A stretch of 64,000 bases of DNA. It comes from Cryptomeria japonica (Eukaryota > Streptophyta > Pinopsida > Cupressales > Cupressaceae). The stretch spans positions 545,174,202-545,238,201 of the forward strand of contig NC_081412.1 in the NCBI RefSeq assembly GCF_030272615.1. Reading direction: 5' to 3'. Position numbers and translations under genes: made by a program. Shown piece after piece: positions 33,227 through 44,778 of the stretch. Numbering within the stretch: position 1 is the stretch's first letter; each line of letters begins with the position of its first letter. The notes beneath the pieces are model-generated. The model made no database searches. It was not told the origin of the DNA and worked only from the letters and a program-made list of their open reading frames with translations.

Positions 33227-33910
33227 ATGGCTTCCTCATCCACTCTTGAATTTATTGCAAACCCTACTGTGATTGAAGTTGTCAAGCACCCTAGACCCGT
33301 ATTCAAACTTGTTCCCGAAATAGCGAAGAAAGATGATACCCTAGGTGCATTTTCTCAAATTCCTAAAGGAGTAGTTTATGCAGAGGATCCTAGGATATAC
33401 ATACATTGTCATATAGAGGAATTAGGAGATGATGAAATCAAGAATATGTATCAAACTGTTTTATGTGATGAATCTGGAAATATCAAACCAGAACATAAGA
33501 TAGTGGAAACCCTAGGTTTTACTGAAATCCTTAGTATCCCAGATTTTCCTAAGGATGTTATAAGGATTGTGCTAAGTAGAGTTCATGGCAAATTCTTTTG
33601 GTTGGATTCCATCCATAAGATCACCAAAGAAGTAGTTAAGGTAGTAACAGGGTTACCTTCCACCAGTAGTAGGCCTTGTAGAACTAAAAAGGTCTCAAAT
33701 AACACAGTAATGGACCTAATCGATGCAACATTTGACAAGAGATCACTTAGAGTCAATGATGTAAAGGACATAAATGACATTCATTATATGGTCTCAAACA
33801 AGCTCCTTGGGCTTGGCATGAGAAGATGGACTCTTTCTTGCTCTCCACACTCTTCACACATTGTCATTCTGATCCCACAATATATATTCAATGTCAGGGG
33901 GATGATATAG
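33227..33910 (+). pseudogene. Element H second ORF, truncated and fused out of frame to G's RT
   Basis: The frame opens MASSSTLEFIANP and stays open for about 185 codons of H sequence, including VHGKFFWLDSIHKITKEV and VVTGLPSTSSRPC. I do not recognise a named domain. Proteins with ITxEVxxxVTGLP wording are, from memory, common in plant repeat-encoded ORFs. From about codon 187 the DNA is element G's RT palm read in the wrong frame, so the last 40 residues are meaningless. The original H protein was longer. Confidence 0.6.
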
Positions 33911-34880
33911 TTATCCTTGTGCTCTATGTTGATAATCTTATCATTATCGGTAGCTCATCCTCCTTGATTCAGGATATTCAGAGAGCCTTGTTGGAGTAGT
34001 TTGAGATGATAGATCTTGGCCTTCTACATTATTTTTTGGGCCTACAGGTTATTTAGTCTTCCGATAGGATTTCCATACTTCAATAGAAGTATGCTCTTGA
34101 TATGCTTCACATATTTTACATGATTTCTTGCAAACTTGCACCCACACCATTTTAATCAGGTGTTGTTTTTTCTACCACTTGTTCTACACCTTCTGTGGAT
34201 CCTACCTTATACAGGCAGTTGGTTGGCAGTTTGTTGTACTCGACACATACTCATTTAGATATTTCCTTTACAATTGGTCTTGTCTCTAGGTCCTCCCATG
34301 ATCCTCATGAGAGCCATTGGCAAGCTGCCAAATGTATTTTGAGGTACATTCAAGGCACTACACAGTTTGACATTCACTATACTTTAGGATCCCCTCACAT
34401 TGTTGGCTTCACTAACTCAAATTGGGCTGGTGATTCTCATGATCAAAAGTCTACTTCTAGCTTTGTTTTTGCCTTGATTTCAGTCCTATCACATGGTCTT
34501 GAAAGAAGCAATCTGCAATTTCATTATCATCTATAGAGGCTGAGTATTGAGCAACGATGTTAACTAGTCAGGAGGTTTTATGGCTTCAACAGTTGATGAC
34601 TGAGGTTGGGTTCCCTCTTGATAGTCCCACTCTTCTTTGGTGTGATAATCAAAGTGCCATTCACATTTCCCGCAATCCAGTGGACCACCAAAGGACTAAA
34701 CACATTGAGCTTCACATGCACTTCGTCAGACAGTTGATTCAGGATGACTTCCTCATCTTGGAGTACATTCGAGGAGCAGGTTGCTGACATCTTTACTAAA
34801 CCTTTTGCATCTCCGTGCTATCTTCAGTTGCGATCTATGCTTGGGGTGAAGGAAGTTGTCCTTGGGGGGTCTCATTGAGG
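33784..34880 (+). pseudogene. Element G RT (C-terminal half) and RNase H
   Basis: In the right frame the sequence starts abruptly at the palm motif YGLKQAPWAWHEKM and runs to the catalytic box LYVDNLII, with Asn in place of the second Asp. It continues through LVGSLLYSTHTHLDIS to RNase H motifs (SNWAGDSHDQKST, WCDNQSAIHISRNP, TKHIELHMHF). Several stops and a frame change occur. The fingers of RT and all upstream Copia domains are absent, replaced by H. Confidence 0.9.
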
Positions 34881-35110
34881 CCCTCCTTCCTTCATGTTTT
34901 TTTTATAGCATTCTTTTCCCATCTCTTTTTGGAGTAGAGTTTTTTCCCATGTGGTTTTCTCTATTTCTTCGCTTCATAGAGATTTGGTTGTGATTAGGTA
35001 CCTCATCAGGCTTTATTGCCAGGACCCAAATTTACCTTCTTCATGTAGTTGTATTTTAATTTCATGCATTTAGTTTTTTAGCTACTCCCTAAGTTCATCT
35101 TAAGGGGGGG

Positions 35111-35469
35111 TGTTAGAGTTATCTTGTATTAGCTAATAATTATAATTATTTATTTAATTATTAGTCTAGTATACTCTATGCTTAAGCTAAACTTAGGCAT
35201 TTAATAATATGGTAGCTATTTAATAATTATTCTAATTATTAAATACACTTTATCCCTTTAGGGTTTCTTTAGGGTTGCACATATTTAGGGTTGCATATTC
35301 TACTTTTATAAGGATTGTATTGTACTTTTTTATTATATTCCCTCTCTGAATGATAATCTTTTTCTTTAGAGCCATTATTGTGTTTTTGTCTCTAACATTC
35401 TCTTGTGATAGGTATTTTGCTTGTAGGTACTCTTGGGATCTTTGAAGTTGTATTTTGTCAACTTCTTCA
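35111..35469 (+). repeat. Element G 3' LTR (359 bp)
   Basis: It starts TGTTAGAGTTATC right after the purine tract and ends CAACTTCTTCA, followed by the AGATG target duplication. Confidence 0.9.
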
Positions 35470-35689
35470 AGATGAAATAATATAATTGATTAAAGTGGGA
35501 TAGGTGTGAACCTTTACAACTACTTAAAAGCAACTACCTAGAGCACATGGGGGCTGCACACTTAGCCAAAAAACTAAAGTCAAAACACACAAAAAACTAG
35601 CAGACTCTCAGGACAAAACCACTACATAGTGAGACAATAAAAAAATAGATAGCCAACCACCCACCACAAACACAAAGGAATGGCTTACT

Positions 35690-37621
35690 ATGTGGGGGCA
35701 TTAGCATCTTACCATTCATGGTTAACATCTTAATTTTATTAGCAAATGACAATTTTTTGTTGAATCTTTCCCTAAAGACATAGCCACAAAATCTAGAGTA
35801 GCGTTAACAGTGGAGGTGAGGGGGTCTGATGCCATAGAAGGAGAATCCAAATGTCTCTTCTTGTTCACCTTCCTTCGCTCAATCTCCTCTTAGATGGCAT
35901 GCAAAGAGGAAGAATTGTTCATCGCCATTTCCTTTCTTAGAGTAGTCATCCCCTCAACTTTCCTTTTTAGGGTCTCGTGGTTTCACTTCAACTCGACCAT
36001 GTATTTCCTCTCATCCCTTAGATTGGTCTATGCATTGATTTCTTTGAGTTTCTCCTCTGTAGTCTCCCAATTTTCTAGTTTCCTTGCCACGTCACTGGTT
36101 TCTTTCCAAACCCTCTCATCTTTTTCTTCCATAGCCCAATTGCAACCACAAGCCTCTTCCTCTACCACCACTTCCAACCTATTGATCTTCTTCTTGGCAA
36201 AATTTAACCAAGAAAAGAGCCAATGAATTACTACATCTTATCTATTGATAGCCTCAACCAACCCATTAAATGTATTTTCTAGAGAAAGGGAATTAAGCTT
36301 GAGGGTACAAACAATGGACTAGGAAAGGAGAGCCTAAAGGGGGAGTGAAGGGGGATTTCTTCACAGAACCAGTCAGAGACCAATCTGAACTTGTGTATGA
36401 GGAAGAATAAGAATATTCAGATTCCTCTTCCTCCTCAAATTCCACCAAATCAATTTCCTTAGAAGATTTTTTCGTTTGGCCACACAAAGAGGGTTGAAAC
36501 GGGTAGGAATTTGTTTAGTCTTAGATGAGGAGGCATAATTGGGGTCAATCTTAGTAATAGGGGTTATAGAAAGCTCCACCACTAGGTTAGAATTAGAAAT
36601 GGGGCTAGAGTAGATCAAAGGGGTCCACACTAGATGGGGTCAAAGCCAAATAAAACTTATAAAGCCTTAGAATTAAACCTTGATGAAGAGGGAGAGTATT
36701 CTTGGCTTTCGTTGAAACAACCAACTAGGATAAAGAAGAGCAAAGAAATTTATTTTAACACCATACTTGAGATGGCGCAACATGAGGAAGAGATGGGTGT
36801 CCATGGGGGATTCAATGGCTAGGAAATATTATATCACATGCATTCATATTGGGGAGTTTAATATCCCCAAAATGAGGGTACAATATATTGCTTATTGGTG
36901 AAAATAGGAGGATTTTTAATTTGGGCTATCAAATTAATAGGGGGGCTTTTAATTCAGGCTGTGTATTGGGAGGGGGTGACAAAAAAGGAGTTTAGGGAAA
37001 TATTTTTAAAAAATAGGGGGATTCTTTAGTATGCCATGAACACACATGCTATAACCCAGGTTCACTAAGTGCAGCCCTCGTGTGGGTGTCAAAGTGTTTG
37101 AACCTCCCGTCCATCGTGAAATACTTTATGAGCATAAGTGCCACATCTTTCCAAATCCCAAGGAGATCTTCTTTGTTGTAGTCACTCTAATGCCTCAAGA
37201 CACCTTCAACTAGTTTAAACAACCTCTTAAAATCATCCTTATAATTCCCCTTAGGCTTTTTAGGGGAATTCACTCCATCCAAGGATAGACTAGTAACACG
37301 ACAATGGTCTTTAATAGAGACTGTAAAGACCATGCCACCAATTTTAACTTCACCTTTCTCCCAAGATAGGGAAAATTGCTTAGAGAAGGTTGGGTCATAA
37401 CCCTGAATCCCTTCCACATAGTTTGCAAGATTTCCCTTCACCACATTCAACCACAACTTTGCATTGTTCTTGAAGTCATCATAACTATCTGGTTCCATCT
37501 GGATTAGGTCTCCACCCATTTCTATATTATTCACAAAGAAACCAAAGGCAAAAATAAAAGAAGGAATCTGAAAACCACAATTAAGAAGGGACAACACTAG
37601 TCGGTATTGGGGAAGGTGCAT
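35690..37621 (-). pseudogene. Decayed minus-strand coding region of unknown, repeat-like type
   Basis: The best piece is a 144-codon frame (37187-37621) with KQFSLSWEKGEVKIGGMVF and NYKDDFKRLFKLVEGV. It continues after a stop as KYFTMDGRFKHFDTHTRAAL. Further along come an acidic, serine-rich stretch near 36300-36480 (FEEEEESEYSYSSS) and a charged, possibly coiled-coil stretch at 35900-36230. Stops are frequent. The layout resembles unnamed ORFs in plant retroelements, but I cannot name it. Element L (TSD TATAA) cut it just upstream, so its 5' part may lie after 63690. Confidence 0.4.
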
Positions 37622-37659
37622 CTAATGCCAAAATTAAGGACACCACCTAAACAATATAA

Positions 37660-39329
37660 TGTTGAACATAGATCACCACTAAGAGGGGGGTGAATCAGTG
37701 GTTCCTAAACTTTTTGACCTTTGAAAACAACTCCAGAATGCCTATTACTAACTTAAGAAATTAGACAATCAAACCATTAAAGCAGGAAGGAAAGCCAAAG
37801 AGATCAATCACACAAATGCAAATCACAACACCAGATGTACGAGGAAAACCCAATATGGGAAAAACCTCGGTGAGAAAAGGTACTGGAGACTACTGCTCCA
37901 ATCTAGCCTCACAGGTAAAACACTAGATTACAAAGATTTAAGGCACCAACCCAAGGAGCTCCAACCCCTTCTCTTTTAGGGAACCAACCTAAGGAGCACC
38001 AACCCCTGCACCAAGCTACAACTTGGCGATGTATATTGAAATACAATTTAGATACAATTAAGGCTTCTTGTTGCAAATGAATTCTACAACTCTTGATCAA
38101 ATATCTCACTGCCGGTTGATAGTCTTCTCTTCCACTCAATCTCACACTACCGATTGTGAGATTACTTTCTCCAATTCTTGGCCACTATTATCACTCCTTC
38201 TCTCTTACAGTTTCACAACACTCTATGTCACACTTGGATGTTGCCTTGCTCTACTACACCTTGCCAATTTTCTTAACTGTTGAACTTACAGTTATATCGA
38301 TACTTAATCACTGTAGGTTAAACCCTCTCACTAGTTTGCTTTCTCACTTACTCTACAACTTTCTTAGAATAAATTCTAAGGCCAAAATATTCTCAGCACT
38401 TAATCTCTCTTCTTTCTTTTTCTTCTCTACACCATTCACTTGCTCTGATTCGAGCTCATCTCTTTATACCATGGTTTCCTGCCAAGAATGCATTCAAAAA
38501 ACTAAATGGCTAGGGTTTCCTTTTCCTGACACAATCTGCACGATATCTGATCCTGTTTGTCTTGGATTGATCACCTGTACTCTAGGGATGCACCTGTACA
38601 TGTTTTCCATTGTCTAATGGATACTTGCTAAAGATAGAAATTACGTACAAGATTTCCTACCTTGAAATCTGTCCACACATGGAAATCCTAGCTGTTTCCT
38701 TTTCACGATCTTCTTGTAACCATATTTCCTTTTCATTGATGCAAGCGCCAATTGCTCCTTGATCTTTGTCTAGTCTTCTTTCCTCCTTGAGCCGCATCAG
38801 TCAGTCACGAACCCATGATTTGTGGTTGTCTCATTAATGTCGACTAGCTATTTCAACAACCCTGTCGATGGAGGCTTTATCGACCTTAGCATGTTTTCCA
38901 CCTTAGCTCCACATGGCATCACAATGGTCAATCATTTGGATCACCGATACATAGTTGATTCATACTTGATCATTTAGAAAACTCATATCAGTACATCCTT
39001 TTACCCGTGAGACCTTCTTCTTTTGCTAATTGGTAGATTACACTACATTGGTAACACATCTTCACCTCAGGCGGTTTGTGATTACTTTAGAATTCTGCCT
39101 CTTCATCATAGAAAGGCAACCATCTTCTAGATCATCATGTTTCCTTAACGGTTGTCCACCATCATGCTATTATTCAGCCATCATCCTAGTTTATGCCTTA
39201 CCGGTAAGCCTTCCTTATGTCTGCTCACTCTCATGTAAAGTGCCATCATAATGGTCACCCTTTCTAGATCACCGGTAACCTTGCCAAACCGGTTGACATC
39301 AATGATAACTTAATGCCAAAATGCCAACA
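37660..39329 (-). repeat. Element L 3' LTR (1670 bp)
   Basis: On the + strand it starts TGTTGAACATAG and ends AAATGCCAACA. A run of six Gs followed by TGAATCAGTGG lies near the start. TATAAAGAGAT (minus strand, about 38461-38472) is a likely TATA box. A 153-codon frame inside (38156-38617) is not conserved in the other LTR. Confidence 0.9.
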
Positions 39330-39460
39330 ATCTCCCCCTTTGGCATTGATGTCAACTTATCGCTAGACACTTTATACCAGTACATTTCTCCTCCTTTGAC
39401 ACAATGACAAAGGGTACTGTACACTCCCCCTTTGATCCATACTGAGCTCCCCCGTTTAAT
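39330..39460 (-). promoter_or_regulatory. Element L polypurine tract plus extra PPT-like copies
   Basis: The primary tract abuts the LTR (ATCTCCCCCTTTGGC on +). Further CTCCTCCTTTGAC, ACTCCCCCTTTGAT and GCTCCCCCG tracts follow within 130 bp. Repeated polypurine tracts next to the 3' LTR are described for Sireviruses. Confidence 0.65.
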
Positions 39461-39494
39461 TTCTAGGCCCCCTCCTAAGCCATACAAATCCTTC

Positions 39495-41135
39495 CTAGGT
39501 AGATGACACAAGTCCCAACTTGTGTCGTAGATACTCAAAAGTGTTTACCAGTAGTGGTTTGGTGAAAATGTCTACAACTTGTTCTCTGGTAGGGACATAA
39601 TCCATTCTCACCTCCTGTCCTTCAACCTTCTCTCCGAGAAAGTGATACTTGATAGAAATGTGTTTTGTTCTGGAATGCATCACCAAATTCTTTTCTATGT
39701 TGATGGCACTTGAATTGTCACACTAGATGAGAATAGGATCAATGATGTAAACCTGTATGTCTTTGAGGGCCTGCTTCATCCAAAGCACCTGAGAGAAACA
39801 TGTAGCAACAACAATGTATTATGCTTCAATAGTAGATAGGGAGACTGAGTCTTGCTTCTTGCTATGCCATGAGAACAACCAGTCAGCTAGAAAGAATGCA
39901 CCACCACTTGTTCTTTTCTGATCATCAATGCAACCTGCCCAATTGGCATCAGTGTATGCTTCCAAAATAAAATTTCCTTGTTTAGGATACCATAATCCAT
40001 AACTGAGTTTCCCTTGTAGGTACCTAAAGATTCTTCTTACAACATTCATATGTGATTGCTTAGGTGCAGCTTGGAATCTGGCCACCATGCATACTGCCTG
40101 AACTATATCCAGTCTTGAAATAGTTAGATACAATAGACTACCTATCATGGATCTATACAGTAACTGATCCACCACTAGTGATTCATCATTCTTGCTCAAT
40201 TTGCCACCGGTCACCATGGGGGTACTTATTGGTTTACAATCTTCTAGTTGGAATTTCTTCAATATCTCCATTGCATACTTGATTTGTGAGATAAAGATTC
40301 CTTTTTCTTGCTATAATATCTGCAAACCAAGGAAAATTGTTAATTCACCAAGCATTGACATCTCAAATTCTGACTGCATTTGATCAACAAATTCTTTGTA
40401 GAGGGTGTCCTTGTTGCCTCCAAAGATAATGTCATCTACATACACAACTACAATGATCATTGGGTTCCCATCTTTCTTTATATACAAATTGCTATCAACA
40501 CTTCTCTTTTTGAATCCCTACTCCTTCAGGTATTGATCTAATCTTTAATACCATGCTCTAGGAGCTTGCTTTAGACCATACAAGGCCTTCTTCAACCAAC
40601 ACACAAATGTCTCATCATCATGCAGTAGATACCCTTCCGGTTGCTCCATGTACACTTATTCTTCAAAATTTCTATTTAGGAAGGCAAATTTTACATCCAT
40701 TTGGTATACTTTATAACCCTTGTAGGTAGAGAAGGCTAGAAACATTCCAATTGCTTCTAGTCTAGCTACCAGTGAAAATGTTTCTTCAAAGTCAATCCCC
40801 TCTACTTGAGAGTATCCTTTGCACACTAGTCTAGCTTTATGCCTAACAATCTTACCTTCTTCATTCATCTTATTCCAGTAGACCCATTTTGTACCAATGA
40901 TGTTCTTGTCTTCCGGTCTAGGGACTAATTCCCAAGTCTTGTTCTTCTCAATCTATTGTAGTTCTTCTTCCATGGCATCCATCCCCTCTTGTCTTTTGCT
41001 GGCCTCACTGAATGTTTTGGGGTCAATTTTAGTCATGAGGCAGAGGTTGACTTGTTCATCATTTCGGGCAAGTCTTCTTCTAGTCTGCACACCATCACTC
41101 TTATTTCGTAGAATTTGCTCTTCCAGCTGATTCAA
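39495..41135 (-). pseudogene. Element L reverse transcriptase and RNase H
   Basis: Read on the minus strand: [60 protein letters not shown], the catalytic box VVYVDDIIFGG near 40435, then SMIGSLLYLTISRLD, TDANWAGCIDDQKRTSGG and CDNSSAINIEKNLVMHS. This is the full polymerase and RNase H portion of a Copia pol. About half a dozen stops break the frame, but the active-site Asp pair is kept. It lies directly upstream of the polypurine tract with no room for an envelope-like ORF. Confidence 0.9.
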
Positions 41136-41234
41136 CTATACATACCAGTTGGGAGCCTTCTTGGATGCTTTCTTTGGTTCAATGTTTGACTAAGATTCAT
41201 CATCTTCATCACCTAAATTATCATATCAGTTATC

Positions 41235-42333
41235 CTATGGTTGACATACTTTGTGCATATCCTCATCAACTTTTACATGCACACTCTCAATGAATCTTCT
41301 TAGTCTTTTGTTGTAGCATTTGTAGGCCTTGTTGTTACATGAGTAACTAAGGAAGATTCCTTCATCATTCCTGGAGTCAAAACTTCCTAGTCCATCCATA
41401 TCTTTCTTGATGAAGCACTTTCTTCCAAATACTTTGAAGTATTTGACTGATGGTTTCCGGTCATACCACAACTCATAAGGTGTCATTCTGCTGTTTGTTC
41501 TTAATTGAACCTAGTTCAAAGTATATGCAATTGTATGAACAACTTCCTTCCAATATGTGTCTGACAGTCTGGCCTCATTTAACATGGTTCTGGCCATCTC
41601 CTTAACTATCTTGTTCTTCCTTTCTACCACACCATTTTTCCATGGTGTCTTAGGAGCTAAGTATTGCCTTCTAATTCCATGTTTTTCACAGTAATATTCA
41701 GATTCATTTGAGGTAAATTCTCCACCTCGGTCTGATCTTAGGCATTTTAACCTGCACCCACTTTCTTTCTCCACCATCTTCCTAAAGATCTTGAATATTT
41801 CAAATTCTTGTGACTTATGTTGCAGGAAGGTGACCCAAGTCATTCTTGAGTAATAATCAATAAAGAGCATAAAGTATCTTTCTCTTGCAAGTGCTTTTGT
41901 CCTAGTTGGACCAAACAGATCTGTATGCACAATTTCAAGTGGTCTTGAGGTGTTGTACTCTTTTTTCTTGAAGCTCACCTTAGTTTGCTTACCTTTCACA
42001 CATTCATCACAAAATGTGCTTACCAGTTGTATGATGGGTGGAATATTCCTCACACACCCCTTTTTGCTTACTGCAACTAGGTTATCAAAGTTTATGTGGC
42101 CTAATCTTCGGTGCCACAACCAAATTTCATCTACTCATCCTAACATACATTGGGACTCATAGCATTCCTTTATATTATAAATGTTGCCATCTATTCTCTT
42201 TCCTTCTGCCACAACTTGATTGGTACTATCTTTCTTTATCTGGCAACCAATTGAGTCAAAGGTTAATTTGTAACCTTTGTCACACATTCGACTCACACTC
42301 AACAAATTGTGCTTAAGGCCTTTCACATAATAT
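41235..42333 (-). pseudogene. Element L pre-integrase and integrase
   Basis: The minus strand reads GLKHNLLSVSRMC, then WHRRLGH and CDECVKGK (HHCC zinc site), HTDLFGP (first Asp), SDRGGEF (second Asp) and VVERKNK (Glu), so the catalytic triad is complete. The C-terminal part gives MTPYELWYDRKPS and GSFDSRNDEGIFL. A stop lies between the two long frames near 41500. The reading is cut at 42333 by element M. It continues at 50196, beyond M. Confidence 0.9.
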
Positions 42334-42338
42334 ACATC

Positions 42339-43599
42339 TGTAGCATCCTAAAATTGTGACACTTGCAATTTCGACTGCATTTGGGTCTTTACGATGGCGA
42401 CGCAAGATGGAACCTGAATGGAGACCCCGAAACTTGTCCACGACATCAAAAACTGCATTTTTTCAGCACCCTGCCTGATCCCTCCTTGCACCCTGCTGTC
42501 CCGGGAGGTGGGACTAGAGCGCCCAGTGCCCTGGTCCTTCAGGACTAGGGTGCCCAGTGCCCTGGTCCCCCAGGACCATGGCGCCCAGTGCCCTGGTCCC
42601 TGGCCCTATTTTTGGGCCCGGTCTCCTATGGGGCTTCGGGTCTTTATGTTTGCAAATTGGAAAATACTCTTTCCTTGTCGGCCCAAGGTCGGAAAAATCA
42701 GTCTATCAACCCTAATTGATAAGTATATAAACTACATTTCCTCTCCCATTTTGGGAAGATGATGGAAAAATGGCGGAAGCGATACTCAAACATTCAAGCA
42801 TTCAAGCATTCAAGCATTCCTTCAAACAATTGATCATTCTAAGTCTCCATTCAAGGCTAAGTGTTGCATTCAAGACAAGGATTCAACCGTTGAAGAGGAG
42901 ATCACATACTACAACATACAACATACAACAACATCTACACCTTCGCATGTAAGAATACAAACATTCTTACAACAAGGTACTAGTACTTGTTTTACATTAC
43001 AGTCATTTACATTTACAACATTTCTCATTTCTTGGTTAATTCCAAAACTGGGGTTTGACCTAAGGGCAAACCCCTAATCCCTAACCCCCCAATTGTCTTC
43101 GCTTTTTTGTGTGTAGGTTGCAGGTATGCGACTGTAATTGAAGATCTGGAATCCTTGTGTAGAGACGAACAGGTCCCCCTTCGTTTCGTGGATTTTTCGA
43201 AGGACCGTGTGCACGCCGGGTGCCATCATCCCGTCAACTTTCACTCAAATTTGCAGGACAGTGCCGTCTCAACATTTTACTACTAATTCCAGGTCCGCAG
43301 CTTCATCCTATATCCCTATCTCAGTTTATAAGTGAATCTTTCTCAGTTTCTATGCATTCCTAGCTTAATCCTTCTATCTACATTCTTTACAAAAGAGGGT
43401 AGCCTTGCTGTCTTAACCCTTGAAACTCATTTAGAATCCAATCTTGCATTGTGTGGGATTGGATCTTGTGGGTTTCAACCCCTCTTTTGAATGTAAAGTC
43501 TCTCCTAAGTGAAAACCGACAATCCTAAGTGACCCCCCCTTTCCCCTTGGGAGTGGTGGAGGGAACACTTAGGGTTCGCTCGCGATTTTTCGCTTTACA
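42339..43599 (+). repeat. Element M 5' LTR (1261 bp)
   Basis: It starts TGTAGCATCC and ends CGCTTTACA. A TATA box, TATATAAAC, lies at 42724-42732; the 3' LTR has TATGTAAAC there. Inside are three 31-bp units and an 8-bp CATTCAAG repeat near 42797. Confidence 0.95.
42521..42605 (+). repeat. Three 31-bp GC-rich units with hairpins in M LTR
   Basis: GCCCAGTGCCCTGGTCC starts at 42521, 42552 and 42583. Between units, CTGGTCCTTCAGGACTAGG and CTGGTCCCCCAGGACC can fold. The same array occurs in the 3' LTR at about 49104-49188. Confidence 0.85.
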
Positions 43600-43602
43600 T
43601 TT

Positions 43603-43621
43603 TGGTGAACCCGACGTGAAC
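43603..43621 (+). other. Element M primer-binding site
   Basis: TGGTGAACCCGACGTGAAC follows the LTR after a few Ts. It differs from the initiator-Met site of the Copia elements. I cannot assign the tRNA with certainty. Confidence 0.6.
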
Positions 43622-44778
43622 ATCCTTTCTGATTATTCATGGCTAGATCTGAAAATTGGATGCCTTGATTACATTTCCATGTTTGATCTTTTGCAAATTT
43701 TAGAGGTTGATTGCATAAAAACCCTAAATTTTCTTTTTAGTAATTGAGCTTGCGAAATGTTTAATTGTTACTGCTTGTTTCAGATCTTCCCTTCTATTAC
43801 AAATTATCAATTCATATTTGTGCTTTAATTTTGAAAATTAAGTGGTTAAGTGTCAAAACCCTAATTTTTAAAACCCTCTTGATTCAACCTTTGACTGATA
43901 ATTTCACTGATCAAAACATCTCCAAATCAGCTGTAACTTTGGATTCCGCAATAAAATCATAATATCTTTCATCCCTAAAAATTTGGAAAAAAGTTGCGAG
44001 GACTATGTGCACTCCGAGCGCCATCGTCCCCGACATTTTTTCCGAAATTTTGGGAGCTAGATCTTATTGTATTTTTCTGCTAAAATCTAGAATTCTGGCT
44101 GATTTTATCAATTCCAACACTTTCAAAATTAAAGTCAAAGTTGGTCTAGTGATTGCTTGGATTAAGGCTCCTAATCATTCAAAAATTGTTGAAACTGAAA
44201 TTCATGTCGAAATTGTGTTTCTTACTATCCTAAATCTGAAAAGTGTGTTGGTGTTCATTCAAGATTTCAGTGCTTTATTCAAATTCTTGCAATTTGTGAC
44301 TTTTGAAATTAAGTGCTTAATTACACCAACTTTGATTTCCGCTTTCAAAATTGAATTTTGTGTGAAATTGAGTCAACTTTTAAAATTCAAAACTTGCATT
44401 GCTCTTAACATTCCCTCTAAAATCATAAAATTCAAAATTTCAGTTTCCCTCTCTTTTTCAAAATTCAAATTTTGCATTTTTTAACAATCTGGATAGGGTT
44501 CAATTTTGAGATTGCAACTTTAATTTGGCCTATCTACAGATCGTAAAATCACTCAATTTTTTCAGATTAGCTCTAAAATCATCATACCTTTCATCCCTGC
44601 GAATTTCGAAAAAAGTTGCGAGGACCGTGTGCACCCCGAGCGCCACGGTCCCTGACATTTTTTCCGAAATTTTGGGAGATTGTCGTGATTGCATTTAACA
44701 GCCTAAATCTAGGAGATTGGCTGATTTTATTGAAATTTGCTACCTCTAAATTCAAAATCTTCTCTCTCTCCCTAGTGC
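43622..44778 (+). other. Element M leader with a duplicated GC-rich motif
   Basis: Untranslated leader of about 1.16 kb. A segment with GTTGCGAGGAC, GTGCAC, CGAGCGCCA and GACATTTTTTCCGAAATTT occurs at about 43993-44060 and again at 44614-44690, and a related form lies in each LTR. The 159-codon frame at 44005-44484 is AT-rich chance sequence. Confidence 0.6.

Larger units (their letters stand above)
30982..33783 (+). mobile_element. Element H fragment inside G (5' LTR plus two ORFs)
   Basis: It begins with an LTR (30982-31761) followed by the primer site TGGTATTAGATCC. It continues through a coiled-coil/zinc-knuckle ORF and a second ORF, then stops abruptly where G's RT begins (near 33784, YGLKQAPWAW in another frame). 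No H RT, integrase or 3' LTR exists here, and no target duplication is obvious. H's LTR shares wording with element I's LTR in the reverse direction, so they are related families. Confidence 0.75.
29537..35469 (+). mobile_element. Element G: Copia retrotransposon with chimeric interior
   Basis: LTRs at 29537-29867 and 35111-35469 and a perfect AGATG duplication (29532-29536 and 35470-35474) bound the element. The primer site TGGTATCAGAGCC (29868-29880) and the purine tract AAGGGGGGG (35102-35110) are intact. The interior has G's leader and its RT C-terminal half and RNase H. Everything between is replaced by a fragment of element H (30982 to about 33783). Confidence 0.9.

Noticed and set aside
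38156-38617. 153-codon + strand frame
   Set aside because: It lies inside L's 3' LTR. The matching LTR at 62511-62813 has only a shortened, changed version, so it is not a conserved protein.
42418-42762. 114-codon + strand frame in M's LTR, also at 49001-49345
   Set aside because: It is present in both LTRs simply because the LTRs are nearly identical. It crosses the TATA box and the 31-bp repeat, and no protein motif is seen.
44005-44484. 159-codon frame before M's gag
   Set aside because: It is in the untranslated leader, of hydrophobic low-complexity AT-rich composition, and overlaps the duplicated leader motif.
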